Source of the DNA: Micractinium sp. NFX-FRZ
Taxonomy: Eukaryota > Chlorophyta > Trebouxiophyceae > Chlorellales > Chlorellaceae
Direction of reading: 5' to 3'
Assembly: GCA_029339195.1 (NCBI GenBank)
Contig: JAPTJF010000377.1
Coordinates: forward strand, 1-62,870
Length of the DNA: 62,870 bases
Shown: positions 46,889 through 58,358 of the stretch, one piece after another
Numbering within the stretch: position 1 is the first letter of the stretch
How the letters are laid out: every line of letters starts with the position of its first letter
Translations under genes and position numbers: made by a program
The notes under the pieces: generated by a model
Databases searched by the model: none
Told to the model about the DNA's origin: nothing
The model's input: only the letters and a program-made list of their open reading frames with translations

Positions 46889-47466
46889 CGCAGAGCTCTA
46901 GCACTCGCCTGCCGGCAGGCCTGCAACAGACCAGGGCAGGCTAGGGAATTGCGCAGGACCCGAGCCAGGCTTGGGAGGCGCCGATGGGCGGGAGGTGCCA
47001 GGTGGGGATGCAGAGCCTGGGCATCAGGCAGACCTTGCGCATCAGGTTGGCAGGGAGGGCCGGAGGCCATGCGGGTGGCAGGCCAGGCAGGGGCCAGGAA
47101 AAGGGGGAAGCTGTGCAGGCAGGGACCAGAGCTTCAGCAGCGTGCAGGCAAGCAAGGGGCGGGCGGGTGATGATGAGATGCACTGGCCGCCAGCCAGCCG
47201 GCAGGATGGTGCAGGTGAGCGTGCAGTGCGCTACGCGGGGGGTGAGGGTGTGCAGGCTGGGTGCGCTGCTGGTGGTTTGCCTTGGCACGGTAAACAGGGC
47301 TGCAGCAGCAGGCAATCAACAACACATCCTCCCTTGCACCAATCTTTGACCCACCCACTGCACACTCGGCTGTTGCAGCCTTCCTGAACCGCCGCACCAC
47401 TCCCGCTTATGCTGAGGCAATACGGGAGTTATGACGGGCTCCAGTGTCTGGCCAGATGCGAGGGTG

Positions 47467-47471
47467 TTACA
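47467..47471 (-). terminator. TGTAA poly(A) signal of the RING gene
   Basis: TTACA on the plus strand, about 410 nt beyond the stop at 47880. Confidence 0.4.
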
Positions 47472-47879
47472 AGTGCAGTCCTGCTGAAGGCTTGCTGGTG
47501 GCACTGAGGCCGTGGGAGGGTGGGCTGCCTCGGGAAAACGGCAGCGCTGGACGGAGGGCCAAGTGTACAGGGGGTGCTGAAGAGTGGAGGAGCAGGCCAG
47601 CCAGCCGAAAAGTGAGGAAAGATAGGGAGGGTGCCAAGTGTTGCATGCCAATGGGCGAGGGTGTGCTGCAGCACCGTGGCCCCGCTTCCTGGCGTGCTGC
47701 GTCCTCTCTCCGGGCTGAGAGCCTCCGCTAATTCCAACAACACGCCAGCACGTTCCCAGGCACGGCGGGGGTGCAGTCACCGACCACAGGTGGCAGGCGA
47801 GTCGGGGCGCCTCTTGTCATGCAGGTCACCACAAGCGCATGTTTGTGGATGGCAAACACGTGTGTGTGTGCGCCCGCCC

Positions 47880-49350
47880 TCAGGTGAAGTTCACAAACAC
47901 CTTGTGGATCTGGCGCACCTGCATGCCTTTGCGGCATGTGGGGCACTTCTTCTGCGGGCAGGCAGGAGGGGGAGGTGGCAGCAAGAAGCGGGATGAGCGG
48001 GCCGCATGGGACATGGGCAGGCGAGAAGAGCAGTGGACATTGCACACCTTGTGCATGAGAACCGACTGCTGCTGCTGCTGGGACCCCTCGCATGTGCTTG
48101 CACCGCCTCCACCAGACCGTCACACAATGCGCCCCCGCTCCTTTCCTAGCCCTTGCCTGCACGGCAAGCCAGGCTTTACACAGGCCTCCCACCTGCGCCC
48201 GCACCGCCTCCACCAGACAGTCGTAGCAGTACACGTGTCCGCACGACCCGCTGGCCATCTGCCGTCCCTGGCTGCCGCCCATGGCCTGCAGGGCAGCAGG
48301 GAGGGGACAGAGGGGCAGAGGGGAAGATCCCAGGTAAGTGGCAGGCATGGGGGTAAGCTGGACAGAACTGCCCAAGCTGCTGCATGCTCTCCCTACCCAT
48401 TGCACCCGTGCACCCTCCCATGACTCAAGTGCACCCACGTCCCTTCTGCAGCCAGGCACCCACCCACCCAAACGCCCCACCCCCACCAGGGCGCACCCCA
48501 ACCTCCACCCCAAGACCTGCCCCATTGGAGATGCCGCGTCTGGTGCCCTCAGGATGTGGCTCGGCCCACGATGCTTCCCACTCACAGACTTGGGGTCCCT
48601 CGGAAGCACCCACCCACACACCTCATCCCCCACCCACACACCTCCATGCAGATGCCGCACTTGGGCCCCTCTGGCTCCGGCTCAGGGGGCGGCGGCGGCG
48701 GCGGGTTGTACAGCCTCGCCAGCAGCATCTGCTTGGCGGGCGACAGGTTGGCCAGCGCGGCGGGCAGCGCTGCGCCGCCCGCGCTTGTGCCCACGCCGGG
48801 CGCTGGCGGCAGCATGCGCGGCCGCTTGGCACCACGGCTGGGCTGACGTGGCACCACAGTTGAGCGCACTATCTGGATGTCGTCCGAGGTGGGTGGCGAG
48901 TCGCTGGTTAGGTCGATCACATCAGCTGCACCGCCGCCCCCGCTGCTGCCAGCGGTTGCTGCTGCTGCGGGCACGGCTGGGCGCGCTCGCCGCCGCCCTG
49001 CCGGCGCTGCTGCTGCTGGCCGTGAGGGCCCTGCTCTCTGGCCGCTGCTGGCGCGCTGCGGCAGGGGAAGGGATGGAGACAGAGGCGGCAGGGTGAGCCA
49101 AGGGAGGCGCGCAAGGCTGGCGGGAGGGACACGGGCGACGTGGAGCAGAATGCAACGTCGGGGCCTATTCCCCCGTCTGTTCAGGTGTGTGCGCCTCTGC
49201 TGCGCCCACCTGTGCTGCCTGGTCCTCGCCATCACTGTCCAGGATAACGACCTCGTCATCCTCCTGTGGCGCCGCTGCTGCCGGCTGCGCCACCGCCTGC
49301 GCTGCGGCGGTTTCTGTTGGCACGGCCGCTCCCACGACGGCGGCACTCAT
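47880..49350 (-). CDS. RING E3 ligase with SUMO-interaction motifs (RNF4/STUbL-like)
   Basis: Exons 49350-49210, 49055-48642, 48285-48193 and 47951-47880 give 239 aa. The C-terminal C3HC4 RING is complete: CGIC, CGHVYCYDC and CPTC with the expected spacing, ending at RQIHKVFVNFT as in RNF4-type RINGs. The N-terminal half is disordered, with two strong hydrophobic-acidic SUMO-interaction motifs (EVVILDSDGED; DVIDLTSDS) and a weaker third (DDIQIV). Several SIMs followed by a C-terminal RING is the layout of SUMO-targeted ubiquitin ligases such as RNF4 and Slx5/8, which ubiquitinate poly-SUMO proteins in the nucleus. A basic KRPRM stretch may be nuclear targeting. Function is inferred from layout only. 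Confidence 0.85.
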
Positions 49351-49899
49351 GCCCGCGGCCTGGGCTGCGGCCAGGGCGCTCGCCCTTGTTGGGTCGCCCT
49401 TGTATCGAAGGAGGGTGGCGGGTGGGCCAAGCAGCGGGGGCGGCGGGGGGCTGGGCTGACGGCGGCTTGAACGGGGTGACGCTGAGCGCTGACGCCGGGC
49501 GCAGGCCTCTTGCTGCTGGGGAATAGGATGCCGGCTGTGGATGGTGGTCGGCCGGTGGCTCGGAGGCTCCCACCATTTCGGCCTGCTGCCGTGCTACGCA
49601 GCCGCGCCGTGGTGCTGGCCCTCCCCTTCCCCAACCCAATTGACTTCAGTGTGCAATTCAAACATCGTGTACCAGGCGGCTGGAGACCCAGCAGAGCCGA
49701 CTCCAAGGCTCCCACACCGGTGCCCTCCTCGTCGGCCGCTGTGCAGTTCAACCAACGTGTCTGGACCGCCCTGCCGAACCCACTGGCGTGAGCAGCACCC
49801 TTAGGCCCCCCTCCAGCAGGCCGAGGCAGCGCCCCGGGCGTCACGAACCCCGCCGCCGCCGCTGCTGCCAGCGCACTGCCGCCTTTGCACGGCTCAGCC
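49351..49899. promoter_or_regulatory. Divergent promoter region of RING and P-loop genes
   Basis: 549 bp between two divergent start codons. No additional exon or named element recognised. Confidence 0.45.
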
Positions 49900-52800
49900 A
49901 TGGCCTCTCCACCTGTCACCGCGCGCCGCACGGGCAACGGCCGGCAGACCGACCTGCTGCGGCAGTTCCACCTGTCGCGCAACCCATTCGTTGACCGCAC
50001 AGCTGAGAAGACTGAGCTGGATGACGTGTCGCTCTACATGCACAGCGACCTGCAGGGGTTCAAGCCCTCTGGTGGGTGGGCGCCTCAATGGGTGCTTTCC
50101 AGGAGCCTGGCGGGCTCGTGCCCGTGTGTTGCCTTGCACTTGCGCATGCATACCGAGCGTGTGCTGGCGCATGAGAAGAGAACAGTGTGCATGCCAGCCA
50201 CATTCAGTGCCTGCCTCGTCACGCACCCTTGCCCTGCAGAGACCACCTACCTGTTCTTTGGGCGGCGCGGCAGCGGCAAGACCACGATCCGCATGCAGGT
50301 GGGTGGGTGTGCGCCGGGGTGAGGGCGGTCAGGGTGAAGAAGGCAGGCGTGGGGGCACTTGGCAGAGAACTTCTTAGAGGGCTCCCTGCCCACCACATGC
50401 AGCGCCCCGCTGCAGATGCACCAGGACAACACCGTGCCTCTCCCATCTGTATGTTTTGCTGTCTCTCGTCCCTTCATGACCTGCACAAGCAACTTCCCCG
50501 CTGTGCCCATCCTTCTTGCTGCCTCTCGCCTCCTCCTGGTCTGCACACGCGGCCCGCACACCGGCCACTGCTTGCACCGCTATGTCATGCGCTGACCAAC
50601 AGCCCTCTCGTGCCCTATATGCACCCTCGCACACCCAACCACCTGCAGATGCAGCGCGCGTACCAGGAGTACAACGACCACGCCCGCGCCTCGGGCAAGA
50701 CCCGCGGCCACTTCCTGGTCGACCTCTCCCGCCCCGGGCACCTCACCGGCTGCCTGCGCCAATTCCAGGAGCGCATCGCCGCCAACGACGACAACTGGGA
50801 CGCACTGTTCAGTGAGCCGCGCTGCTTGGCTGGGCCTCTGCCGAGGAGTGGCAACACCTGGACCTCTGCACTCTGCACGCTTGCTGCCATCGGGCCTTGT
50901 TCTTCCCACTCCCTCCTCCTCCCCGCCGTCTCCATCTCCGCGCCAGCACAAGTGACCACACATTGAGCGCCTTCCCTCCATGCTCTGCCCTGCCTCGCCT
51001 CCGCTGACTTCTCACCTCCCACCCCGAACCCACTCGTCTCCCTCACCTCACCTCCCGCCCTGCCCCCCTCGTCTCCCTCCCCCCGCTTGAGCAGGCGAGA
51101 GCTGGACGTCTGCCGACATGGTGGACTGCATGCTGAGCTACGCCGCCACGCTGCTGGTGGACGAGGTGACCGACTGGCACAGCGTGGAGGGCATGGACAT
51201 GCTGGAGCGCATACGCGCAGGTGAGGCCTCGGTGTCACGGGCTGCCTGTTTTTTTTTTTAATAAACCAAATGGTGTGGTTCAGCCCCTGGTGACTGACGA
51301 GGGGCAGGTGCGGTGTCAGCACGTGTGCTCATGTGGGGGCGCTGGAGCGCACATCCGTGAGGGTAGTCATGCAGATTACAAGGTAAACATCAAGATTGGG
51401 TGTCAACTGTGAGGTGCTTCTGCAGGGAGAGGGTCTGGGAAAAAAAAAAGTGGAGCGACGCCATTGGGATCACTGTGTTTGCTGGGCACCTGTGTCCCGT
51501 CCCAACCAACCACTGGACCCTTCCTTGCCACCCCACCCCACTCCACACGCTCCGCAGACCCCCGCGCCTCCAAGCAGTTTTTGCTGCTGGCCCACCTGTA
51601 CGCCAAGACCGACGCCCGCTCTCTCGACTTCCTCCGCTCCAAGCTGCTGCCCCCGCGCTACTCCGCGCTGCAGCTGGGCGTGGCGGCCGGCGTGTCAACC
51701 GCACTGGTGGGAGGTGGGTGGCCGCTGCCGCTGGCAGGGTGTTGCTTGTTGGTGCCTGGGTGGTGGTGCTGCTGCCGCTGGTGTGTACAGAGCGGTGGTG
51801 GGAGGTGGGTGGCTGCTGCCGCCGGCAGTGGTTTTGTTGTTGTGGTGGTGCTGGTTGGCGGCATGCGCTTGCGCTGCGCTTGCGCTTCTCCATGCTGTGA
51901 TGCACAGCACGCCAGCAACCCTGTGCCCGTGCCATGCCAGCCCTGCACCTGCCTCCCCCACGGTTTCCTCTGCCTCCCCCCACCCGCCCCCGACCTCCCT
52001 CACTTCCGCCCGCCCCCCCACCCCCGCCGCCCCCAGGCACCACCATCGCCGCCCGTAACCCAGAGGTCGCCCGCGCCCTCTCCGCCCCCCTTGAGGTTGT
52101 GCGGGACGAGGTGGAGCGGTCGGCACCCTTTGTGACCGACCACCCGCGGCTGTGCGCCAGCCTGGCGGGCACTGCTGTGCTGGCGGGCACGCTGTACTAC
52201 CGCCGCTTCCAGCGCAGCCGCGGGCTGGAGCGCGCGGCGGCGCTTACCTCTTCGGTGGGTGGATGGGGAGGGAAGGTGGGGTCGGGTGAGGGCTGGGCGT
52301 GTTTGGCCATGGGCGAGCCTGCAGGGGCCCCAGCGCCTGCATCGCCGCGCCCCGCATCCCACGACTACCTCACCTTGCCTCCCTGTGCACACAACACACC
52401 TCCCTCTCCCTAACAGCTCCTCCTGTCCTTGCCTCCCTCTGCACCCAACGCACCTCCCTCTCCCTTGCAGCGCCCCCACCCACCGCCTGCCCTGCATGCC
52501 TTCTGTGCCCACCCACCCACCCCTGCCTGCCCCCCTCTCCCTTGCGCAGATCCGGGTGGTGAAGCAGCAGCCGCTGGACACCCTGTCCTCCCTGCTCTCC
52601 CACCTCTTCTCCTCCCACGACTCGGCAGAGACCATCCGCCAGCTGTGCGTGGGCGTGTCTGCCCACCAGAAGCTCGACCTGCTCTCCTCCCTGGTCCGCC
52701 TGCTGGGCTTCGAGTCGGTGGCCGTGTTTGGAGACTGCTTCGACGAAGTGAGGGGGCAGGGCGGGTGGGTGGGACCAACCGAGCGGGGTGCTGTCACCAG

Positions 52801-55251
52801 CTTGGTGCTGCCACCAGCTGCATGCTGCCGTTCCCTTGCTGGTGGGTGCGTGGGCTGGCCTGGAACCTGGGGAAGACAGGGGGCAGGTTGAGGTGGAGGG
52901 AGGCCGCTGCTGCTGCCGCTGCTGCTGCTGCTGCTGCTGCCGTGCTTGGTGCCCATCCCCGGCTCTCGTCCAGCTCAACCTGCCTCCTTGGTCCCCATGC
53001 CATCTGCCCCTGCCTCGTACCTGCGCGGCTCCGTTCACCGCCACTTCCAACTCATCCACAGTGGTGTGCTGCCGGACCCCGCCCGCCTTCTGAATGCCGT
53101 TCCCCGTCCACCACCCACCCTATCTCCTCCTGGCTGCCCTCTCCTTGTCTCCCTGTTTGGCCCATGCGCCGCCAGGTGGTGCTGCTGGACCCTGTGCCCT
53201 ACCCGGGCGCTCTAAAGGTTCATCCACACCCTGCCCTCCTCTTCATGCCCTTCCCATTTCTCCCTGCTCACCCTTTGTGCTTACCCTCACCCTACTGGCG
53301 GCCGCCCTCACCCCCTACCCTCACCCCGCCCCCCCAGGTGGTGCTGCTGGACCCTGTCTCCTACCCGGGCGCCCTCAAGGTGTTTGCCCGCGAGGTGTGC
53401 AAGAACGACCTGCTCAACTTTGGGCGCCTGCACTTCTTCTTCCCCGACTCACGCCTCTCCCTGGACCTCAACACAGACAAGACGCTCAAGGTCTGTGTGA
53501 GGAGGTGCTTTGGAACACAGGGGTACACGTGAGGGTGGGGGGATGGAGGGTGGTGGGCAGGGTCTCGACACACGCGTGCGCAACAACAACCACACCTGCC
53601 TGCCTTGGCCCGGGCCTGCCCGCAGGAGGCCCGGTTTGTCCGCCACCGTGTGGCTCACACAGCAAGGCACCACGTCCTCCCCCTCCCTCCCCTCACATGC
53701 GCATTACTACCTTGCCATCTTTCCTCTCGCCCGCAGGAGGCGCGGTTTGACCGCCACTTTGTGCGCGACCTGCAGTGGAGCCGGCACCAGCTGGAGGAGC
53801 TGGCGGAGCGGCGCTTCATGGCGGCGCAGGTGGGGGGGCGGTGCGGGCAACACTACAAGCACAGTGTTCAACAGTGTGTGCTCTCGTGGGTTTGGGAGGG
53901 GAGGGGAGTTGGGCAGGGAGGGGAGTGGCGCTTCATGGCGGCGCAGGTGCAGGGGCGGGGGGGTTGGGCGAAAACACAGACACTCAGTGGGTTGAAGATG
54001 TGTGCTGTTGCAAGTCGGGGAGGGGAGGGGGTCCAGCGGCGCTTCATGGCGGCGGTAGCGGCTGGCGACATGCTGCCGGTGGGTGGGTTTGGTATGGAAT
54101 CATGCCAAGAAGAGGCCTTGTTGGCAAGCCTTGAAGTAGCAGGAGCCATCAACTCACAACCCCACCTGCCCTCCCCCCGGCAAACACCCCCGCATCACTG
54201 CCGTTTTCTGACCCATCATCCTCTCCCACACCTTCTTGCCCGCCCGCAGATGGCGGCGAAGCAGCGGCTGGGCGGCGGCAGCGCGGGCAGCCCGGGCGGC
54301 CGGGGCAGCGGCAAGGGCGGCGAGGAGGGTGAGGGCGGGGCGGACCGCCAGCTGTACAGCTTTGCTGACCTGTTCAACGCCATCAAAATCGAGGACTTCT
54401 CCTCCTACATCTCCAAGGTGCAGTGGGGGAGGGAACTCTTCTGGGCGTGTGGGAGATTTGCTGTGCTGGCCTGTTCTCCAGGGTACAGTGGGGGGAAATA
54501 CTTCTGCAGTGCTAGGTGGGGTGGGAGAATTGCTGTGCCGATCTGTGCACAAAGCTGGGGCGGGGGTGGGCTTTCCATGGGTGGGTCTGTTGCCCCCGGC
54601 TGAGACTGGCTGCCGGCCGCAGCGTCCTGCCTGCCTGTCTCCCTCTCTCTCACAGCAGCACATGCACACCTTCCCTCACAGCTGCAGCTGTCGACGCCGC
54701 GCGAGCTGATGCTGTTCATGACTGGTAAGTGAGGAGGAGTGGGGAGGACTGGGAGGGGTGGAGGGGAGGATACGAGGCTGAGGGGAGGCTGGGAAGGGGA
54801 GGGGGCCAGGCAGGGAGGGTTCCGCTCCAGCTGCGCCGCTCACCCCTGCGCCTGCTGCTGACCCCCACCCCCATGGTTGCCTCTGCAGAGCTGCTGGCAC
54901 GCATTGAGGCGCACCCAGACAACCAGCTCAGCGCGCAGGACATGGAGATCGCAGGTACTGCACCGTACTGCAGCAGGGTGGGGCTGCATCAGGGCAGTAT
55001 GACGTAGTTGGGGTGCATCACTGTGCCCCTGTTTTCAGCCCCCTGTGCCCTGCTGCCGGTGCCCTGTGCGCTGGTTGCAAGGCCCGTGCATGCAGCGCGG
55101 GCCCAGCAGCAGCCGGACCTGCCTCCGCCCGGGCTGTGGGCCTCAACGTCAGCAGCCGTTTGCCACACTCTCCTGTCGCCATCCCTGTGCCTGGGTGCCT
55201 CCCCCCTCCTCCCTCCCTGCAGTCTCAAAGGCGCTGGAGCAGGCGGTGTAG
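49900..55251 (+). CDS. P-loop NTPase-like membrane protein of unknown family (547 aa)
   Basis: Thirteen exons join in frame: 49900-50071, 50240-50298, 50649-50811, 51095-51220, 51558-51713, 52037-52254, 52550-52747, 53338-53490, 53737-53829, 54250-54417, 54682-54724, 54889-54954 and 55223-55251. A Walker A loop is explicit in LFFGRRGSGKTT (Gly65-Thr72), preceded by an NPF motif (HLSRNPFVDRTAEK), which recalls ORC/CDC6-like or Sll1717-type bacterial ATPases. A Walker B candidate is HFLVDLS. Two moderately hydrophobic segments (LQLGVAAGVSTALVGGG and LCASLAGTAVLAGTLYY) may be membrane helices. The middle contains SVAVFGDCFDEVVLLDP, and a Gly-rich low-complexity insert follows. I do not recognise the family or role. 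Many introns carry copies of adjoining exon edges, so exon 8 and 9 borders deserve transcript support. Confidence 0.74.
53046..53379 (+). repeat. Tandem copies of the exon 8 start of the P-loop gene
   Basis: The exon 8 start (GTGGTGCTGCTGGACCCTGT) at 53338 has a 42-nt in-frame copy at 53176-53217 reading VVLLDPVPYPGALK behind its own ccgccag acceptor, and a decayed copy near 53062. Spacings are 162 and about 114 bp. Confidence 0.88.
53619..54258 (+). repeat. About 110-bp array around exons 9 and 10 of the P-loop gene
   Basis: The exon 9 acceptor and start (CCGCAGGAGGCGCGGTTTG) has a copy 111 bp upstream at about 53620. The exon 9 end (CGGCGCTTCATGGCGGCGCAG) recurs 117 bp later (53931) and again 111 bp after that (54042). 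The next true exon, at 54250, begins ATGGCGGCG as well, about two unit lengths further on. Confidence 0.85.
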
Positions 55252-56313
55252 GGCTGCTGTGAAGCCAACACCAGCAGGGGCAGGCTGGCTTGCCGACTTG
55301 TGTCCGGCTGGGGCTGGCTGGCTGTTCACCTGCCAGCCAACCGGGGACTGTCCGGTACCCCTGGCCTGCCCCTGGGCCAGACGGCCCACACGTGTCCACC
55401 CCTCTCACCTCACCCAGGCATCATTATTCTGTTGCTCCCCTGCTCTCCATGCCGATCACCCCCGCCTCCTGCTTCGTCCCCCGCTCCGTCAGTGCGGTTG
55501 CGCCACCCCTGATTCCTCCCCTCGCTAACCTTGGCACAATTCGCGCCAGCAGGCCCGCCTTGCTGCAGCCTCCCTGTGCTGTTCTCACCTCTCCCCTCGC
55601 CTCGCAGATGCCCGCTTTCCCCTTCTCCCCTGTTTTGGTGACCACAGTTCCAGCCCCCTCCCACTCCCCCCACGTTCATCATGTATCACCTCGCCACCTC
55701 TTTTCCTACCCTGTTTCGCCCCCTTGTTGTTCCTTGTCCCGCGCCCGTGCTCAATGCTGTGTATTACACACGAAGTGGTGTGGGTGTAGTATGCACTTAG
55801 AGGTGCGCCCCTGAGGGTTAACAGGCAGCCCAAACGGGGCGCCTGAGGGGCTGGGGAAGGCAGGGAAGCGAGGGGGGAGGGGGTGTAGGGCACTACGGAG
55901 GCTGAAGCCAACAAACAAAGGGGGCCGCGCCAGGCTGCTCAGCAGCCAGGGCAGCGGGGCGGGCAGGAGAAGTGGGTAGGGTACAGGAGGCACGGGAATA
56001 TGCGCCGTGCAGTGCAGAGCAGCGAGTGTGGGGTGGGGGGTGGGGTGAGGGCGTGGTGGTACGGGTCCTGGCAGGGAGCCCTGGGGCAGGGCAGCCCTCA
56101 GGCCCGCGTTGTCCATGTGCGGGTCAAGCAGGTAACAACAGGAGGGCTGGCTGGGGTGCGCAAACCAGGCGGTGGGCAGGCGGGCGCTCCCCGCTTCAGC
56201 GGGGAGACGCACCGGCAGCGAGGCGGCGCTTCAACGCCACCTCAGCTCCACCTGGCTCGCTCCAGGGGCTGACCCGCTCAGCTGTGCTTGCGTTGCGGCT
56301 CCTCTTCCCGTGT
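55252..56313. other. Convergent 3' flanks of P-loop and NDUFS7 genes
   Basis: No gene seen. It includes a TTACA at 55764-55768, a TGTAA for the minus-strand NDUFS7 gene. Confidence 0.45.
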
Positions 56314-58358
56314 TTACTTGTTGAACCACACCTGCGTCTTCTTGGTGCGCCCAATCTTCTTCTGTAGCTGCAGCATGCCGTAGAGCAGCGCCTCGGCGGT
56401 GGGCGGGCAGCCGGGGACGTAGATGTCGACGGGCACGACGCGGTCGCAGCCGCGCACCACGGCGTACGAGTCTGCATGCAGGAATGGAGTTGTTCGGAGG
56501 GAATGCACATGAGGGGCAGCTCGAGGGTGTGGCCGAGCCAGGTGCGGCACAGCATCGGAGGCCATCTCGGCCGTCGTGGGCAGCCTCCCTTAAGCGCGCC
56601 CTATCTCCCGCAGAGCATGTCCAGACCTGAGATTCGGCCCCCCACCTGGCAAGTGCCTCCAAGAACCCGTCCCCCCAAGCCCCGGCGCTCAGCGCACAAC
56701 CCTGAGGCCCACACCAGCCAGCCGGGCCCTGCACCCAGCCCTGCTCCCCCCGCCCCGCCCAGCGCAGCGCAGCTCGCTCACAGTGGTAGTAGCCGCCGCC
56801 GTTGGCGCAGCTGCCCATGGACACCACCCAGCGGGGCTCGGGCATCTGGTCGTACACCTGCGTGGGGCAGAGGCAGGCAGTGCGGGGAGGGGGGTTGGCA
56901 GGCAAGCCAGCGGTGTGTCACCGTCGGGTAGGACAAGTGGCAGGCCAGGGTGGGCAGGTATTTGGAGGTCCAAACGCAATGGGGCCACCGCCACAGGCAG
57001 GGTGGGCAGGTGTTTCAGGGCCATGCTTCTCCCCTGCATGTGCTAGTAAGGGCAGCTGGCGGCATGCACAAGCCACAGTTGTCGGCAGCACCAGCGGCGG
57101 CAGCGACACAAGCAACAGCAGTGAGAGCAGCAGCAGCAATGGCGGCGGCACCAACACGCAGCAGCAAACGCAGCACGCAGCAGCACGCAGCAACAAGCAG
57201 CAGCAGCAAGCACCTTGCGCAGCGCAGGCGCCATCTTGTTGGTGAGGGTGCCCGCCACAATCATGCAGTCGGACTGGCGGGGCGAGGGCCGGAAGATGAT
57301 GCCGAAGCGGTCAAAGTCGTAGCGCGCCGCGCCTGCCAAGACACAGACAACATGCGGGGTGGAGGGGTGGGGGTCAGCGGGACGTGTGGGGAGGAATGGC
57401 AGTACAGGGACTCGTTCCGTGGGCAGTTGCTCAGCTGCGCTAAACGGTTGGTTGTGACCACCCCTGCCGCAGCTGCTTCCCAGCAAGTATCTGCATCGTG
57501 AATTCCCTGCCACTCATTCTCTTGACACGGCATGCACATGCCTGACGGCCACAAGCCGGCCAGGGGGCGGCGGCCTACCCACGAAACGCTTTGCAACTGC
57601 TATATTGCAACATCCCCCAGACCACGGATTTTCCCTCAGACATTGTTGCACAGCCGTCGCCGCCGCATAAGGAAAGCTGGAAGCGCCCACCCCCGCAAAC
57701 AAACCCCTCCCCGCCGCCGCTCAGAAGGCGCCCTGTGCGCAAAACCCCGGACCACCCGCCAGCTAAAGCCTTCCACAATGCTTCTCACCCGTGTGCATCA
57801 TTTCCACGGCGCAGCACGCCAGGCCTGCAAGAAGAGGAAGCCGCCCATTTGCTGTTAAATCTCTCTGCCCACCACTGCACAGCGTCTGCGGCAGCAGGCG
57901 GCATCCAGGCCAGCTGCAGAGCAGCAACCCTTGTGCACCCAACTTACCGAAGGTCATAGGCCATATGGAACCCTTGCGTGCCTGTGGTCAGCGGACGGGC
58001 ATGGAGAGCAGGGTCAGAGCACAGCACCAGCACCGGCAGCAGCGGCACCGCAGCAGGGCAGACGGAGGAAGGTGGCAGGGCCGGCGGCGCAGGGGAGGCG
58101 CGCAGCGGCGGCGGCGGTGGGCAGGGGCCGCCTGTGGGCGCAGAGCCCCGCCGCCCTCTCGCCGCGCAGCTCGCAAACCCTGACGCCCCGTGCCCCCCCG
58201 CCCGGAGCGCCGGCAGCCGGCCGAGCAGCGCGGCTCGGCAGCGGCAAGCTCGCGATGCCCGACCCGTTCCGCCCCGCGATCAGGCTGCTCACCCAGTTGA
58301 CCAGCTGGTCCACCTTGCTGACCACAAACTGCGCCTTGCTTGCCGCGGGGGCCGCCAT
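56314..58358 (-). CDS. NDUFS7: Complex I iron-sulfur subunit NDUFS7 (PSST, 20 kDa)
   Basis: Exons 58358-58293, 57981-57948, 57824-57789, 57332-57214, 56857-56782 and 56471-56314 give 162 aa. This core subunit of NADH:ubiquinone oxidoreductase carries the N2 4Fe-4S cluster next to the quinone site. The conserved blocks appear in order: [78 protein letters not shown] and [15 protein letters not shown]. The CC pair, GSCANGG and PGCPPT cysteines are all present. The N-terminus is short (22 residues before the ARKGS block), so a longer presequence in an upstream exon cannot be excluded, though the ATG at 58358 gives a clean model. The 5' flank diverges from the kinesin gene. Confidence 0.94.

Larger units (their letters stand above)
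46723..47879. other. Convergent 3' flanks of eL39 and the RING gene
   Basis: No gene seen. A TGTAA at 46884 serves eL39 and a TTACA at 47467 serves the minus-strand gene. Confidence 0.5.

Noticed and set aside
51251..51260. T-run followed by AATAAA in a P-loop gene intron as a poly(A) site
   Set aside because: AATAAA is not the usual green-algal signal, and conserved in-frame exons continue on both sides.
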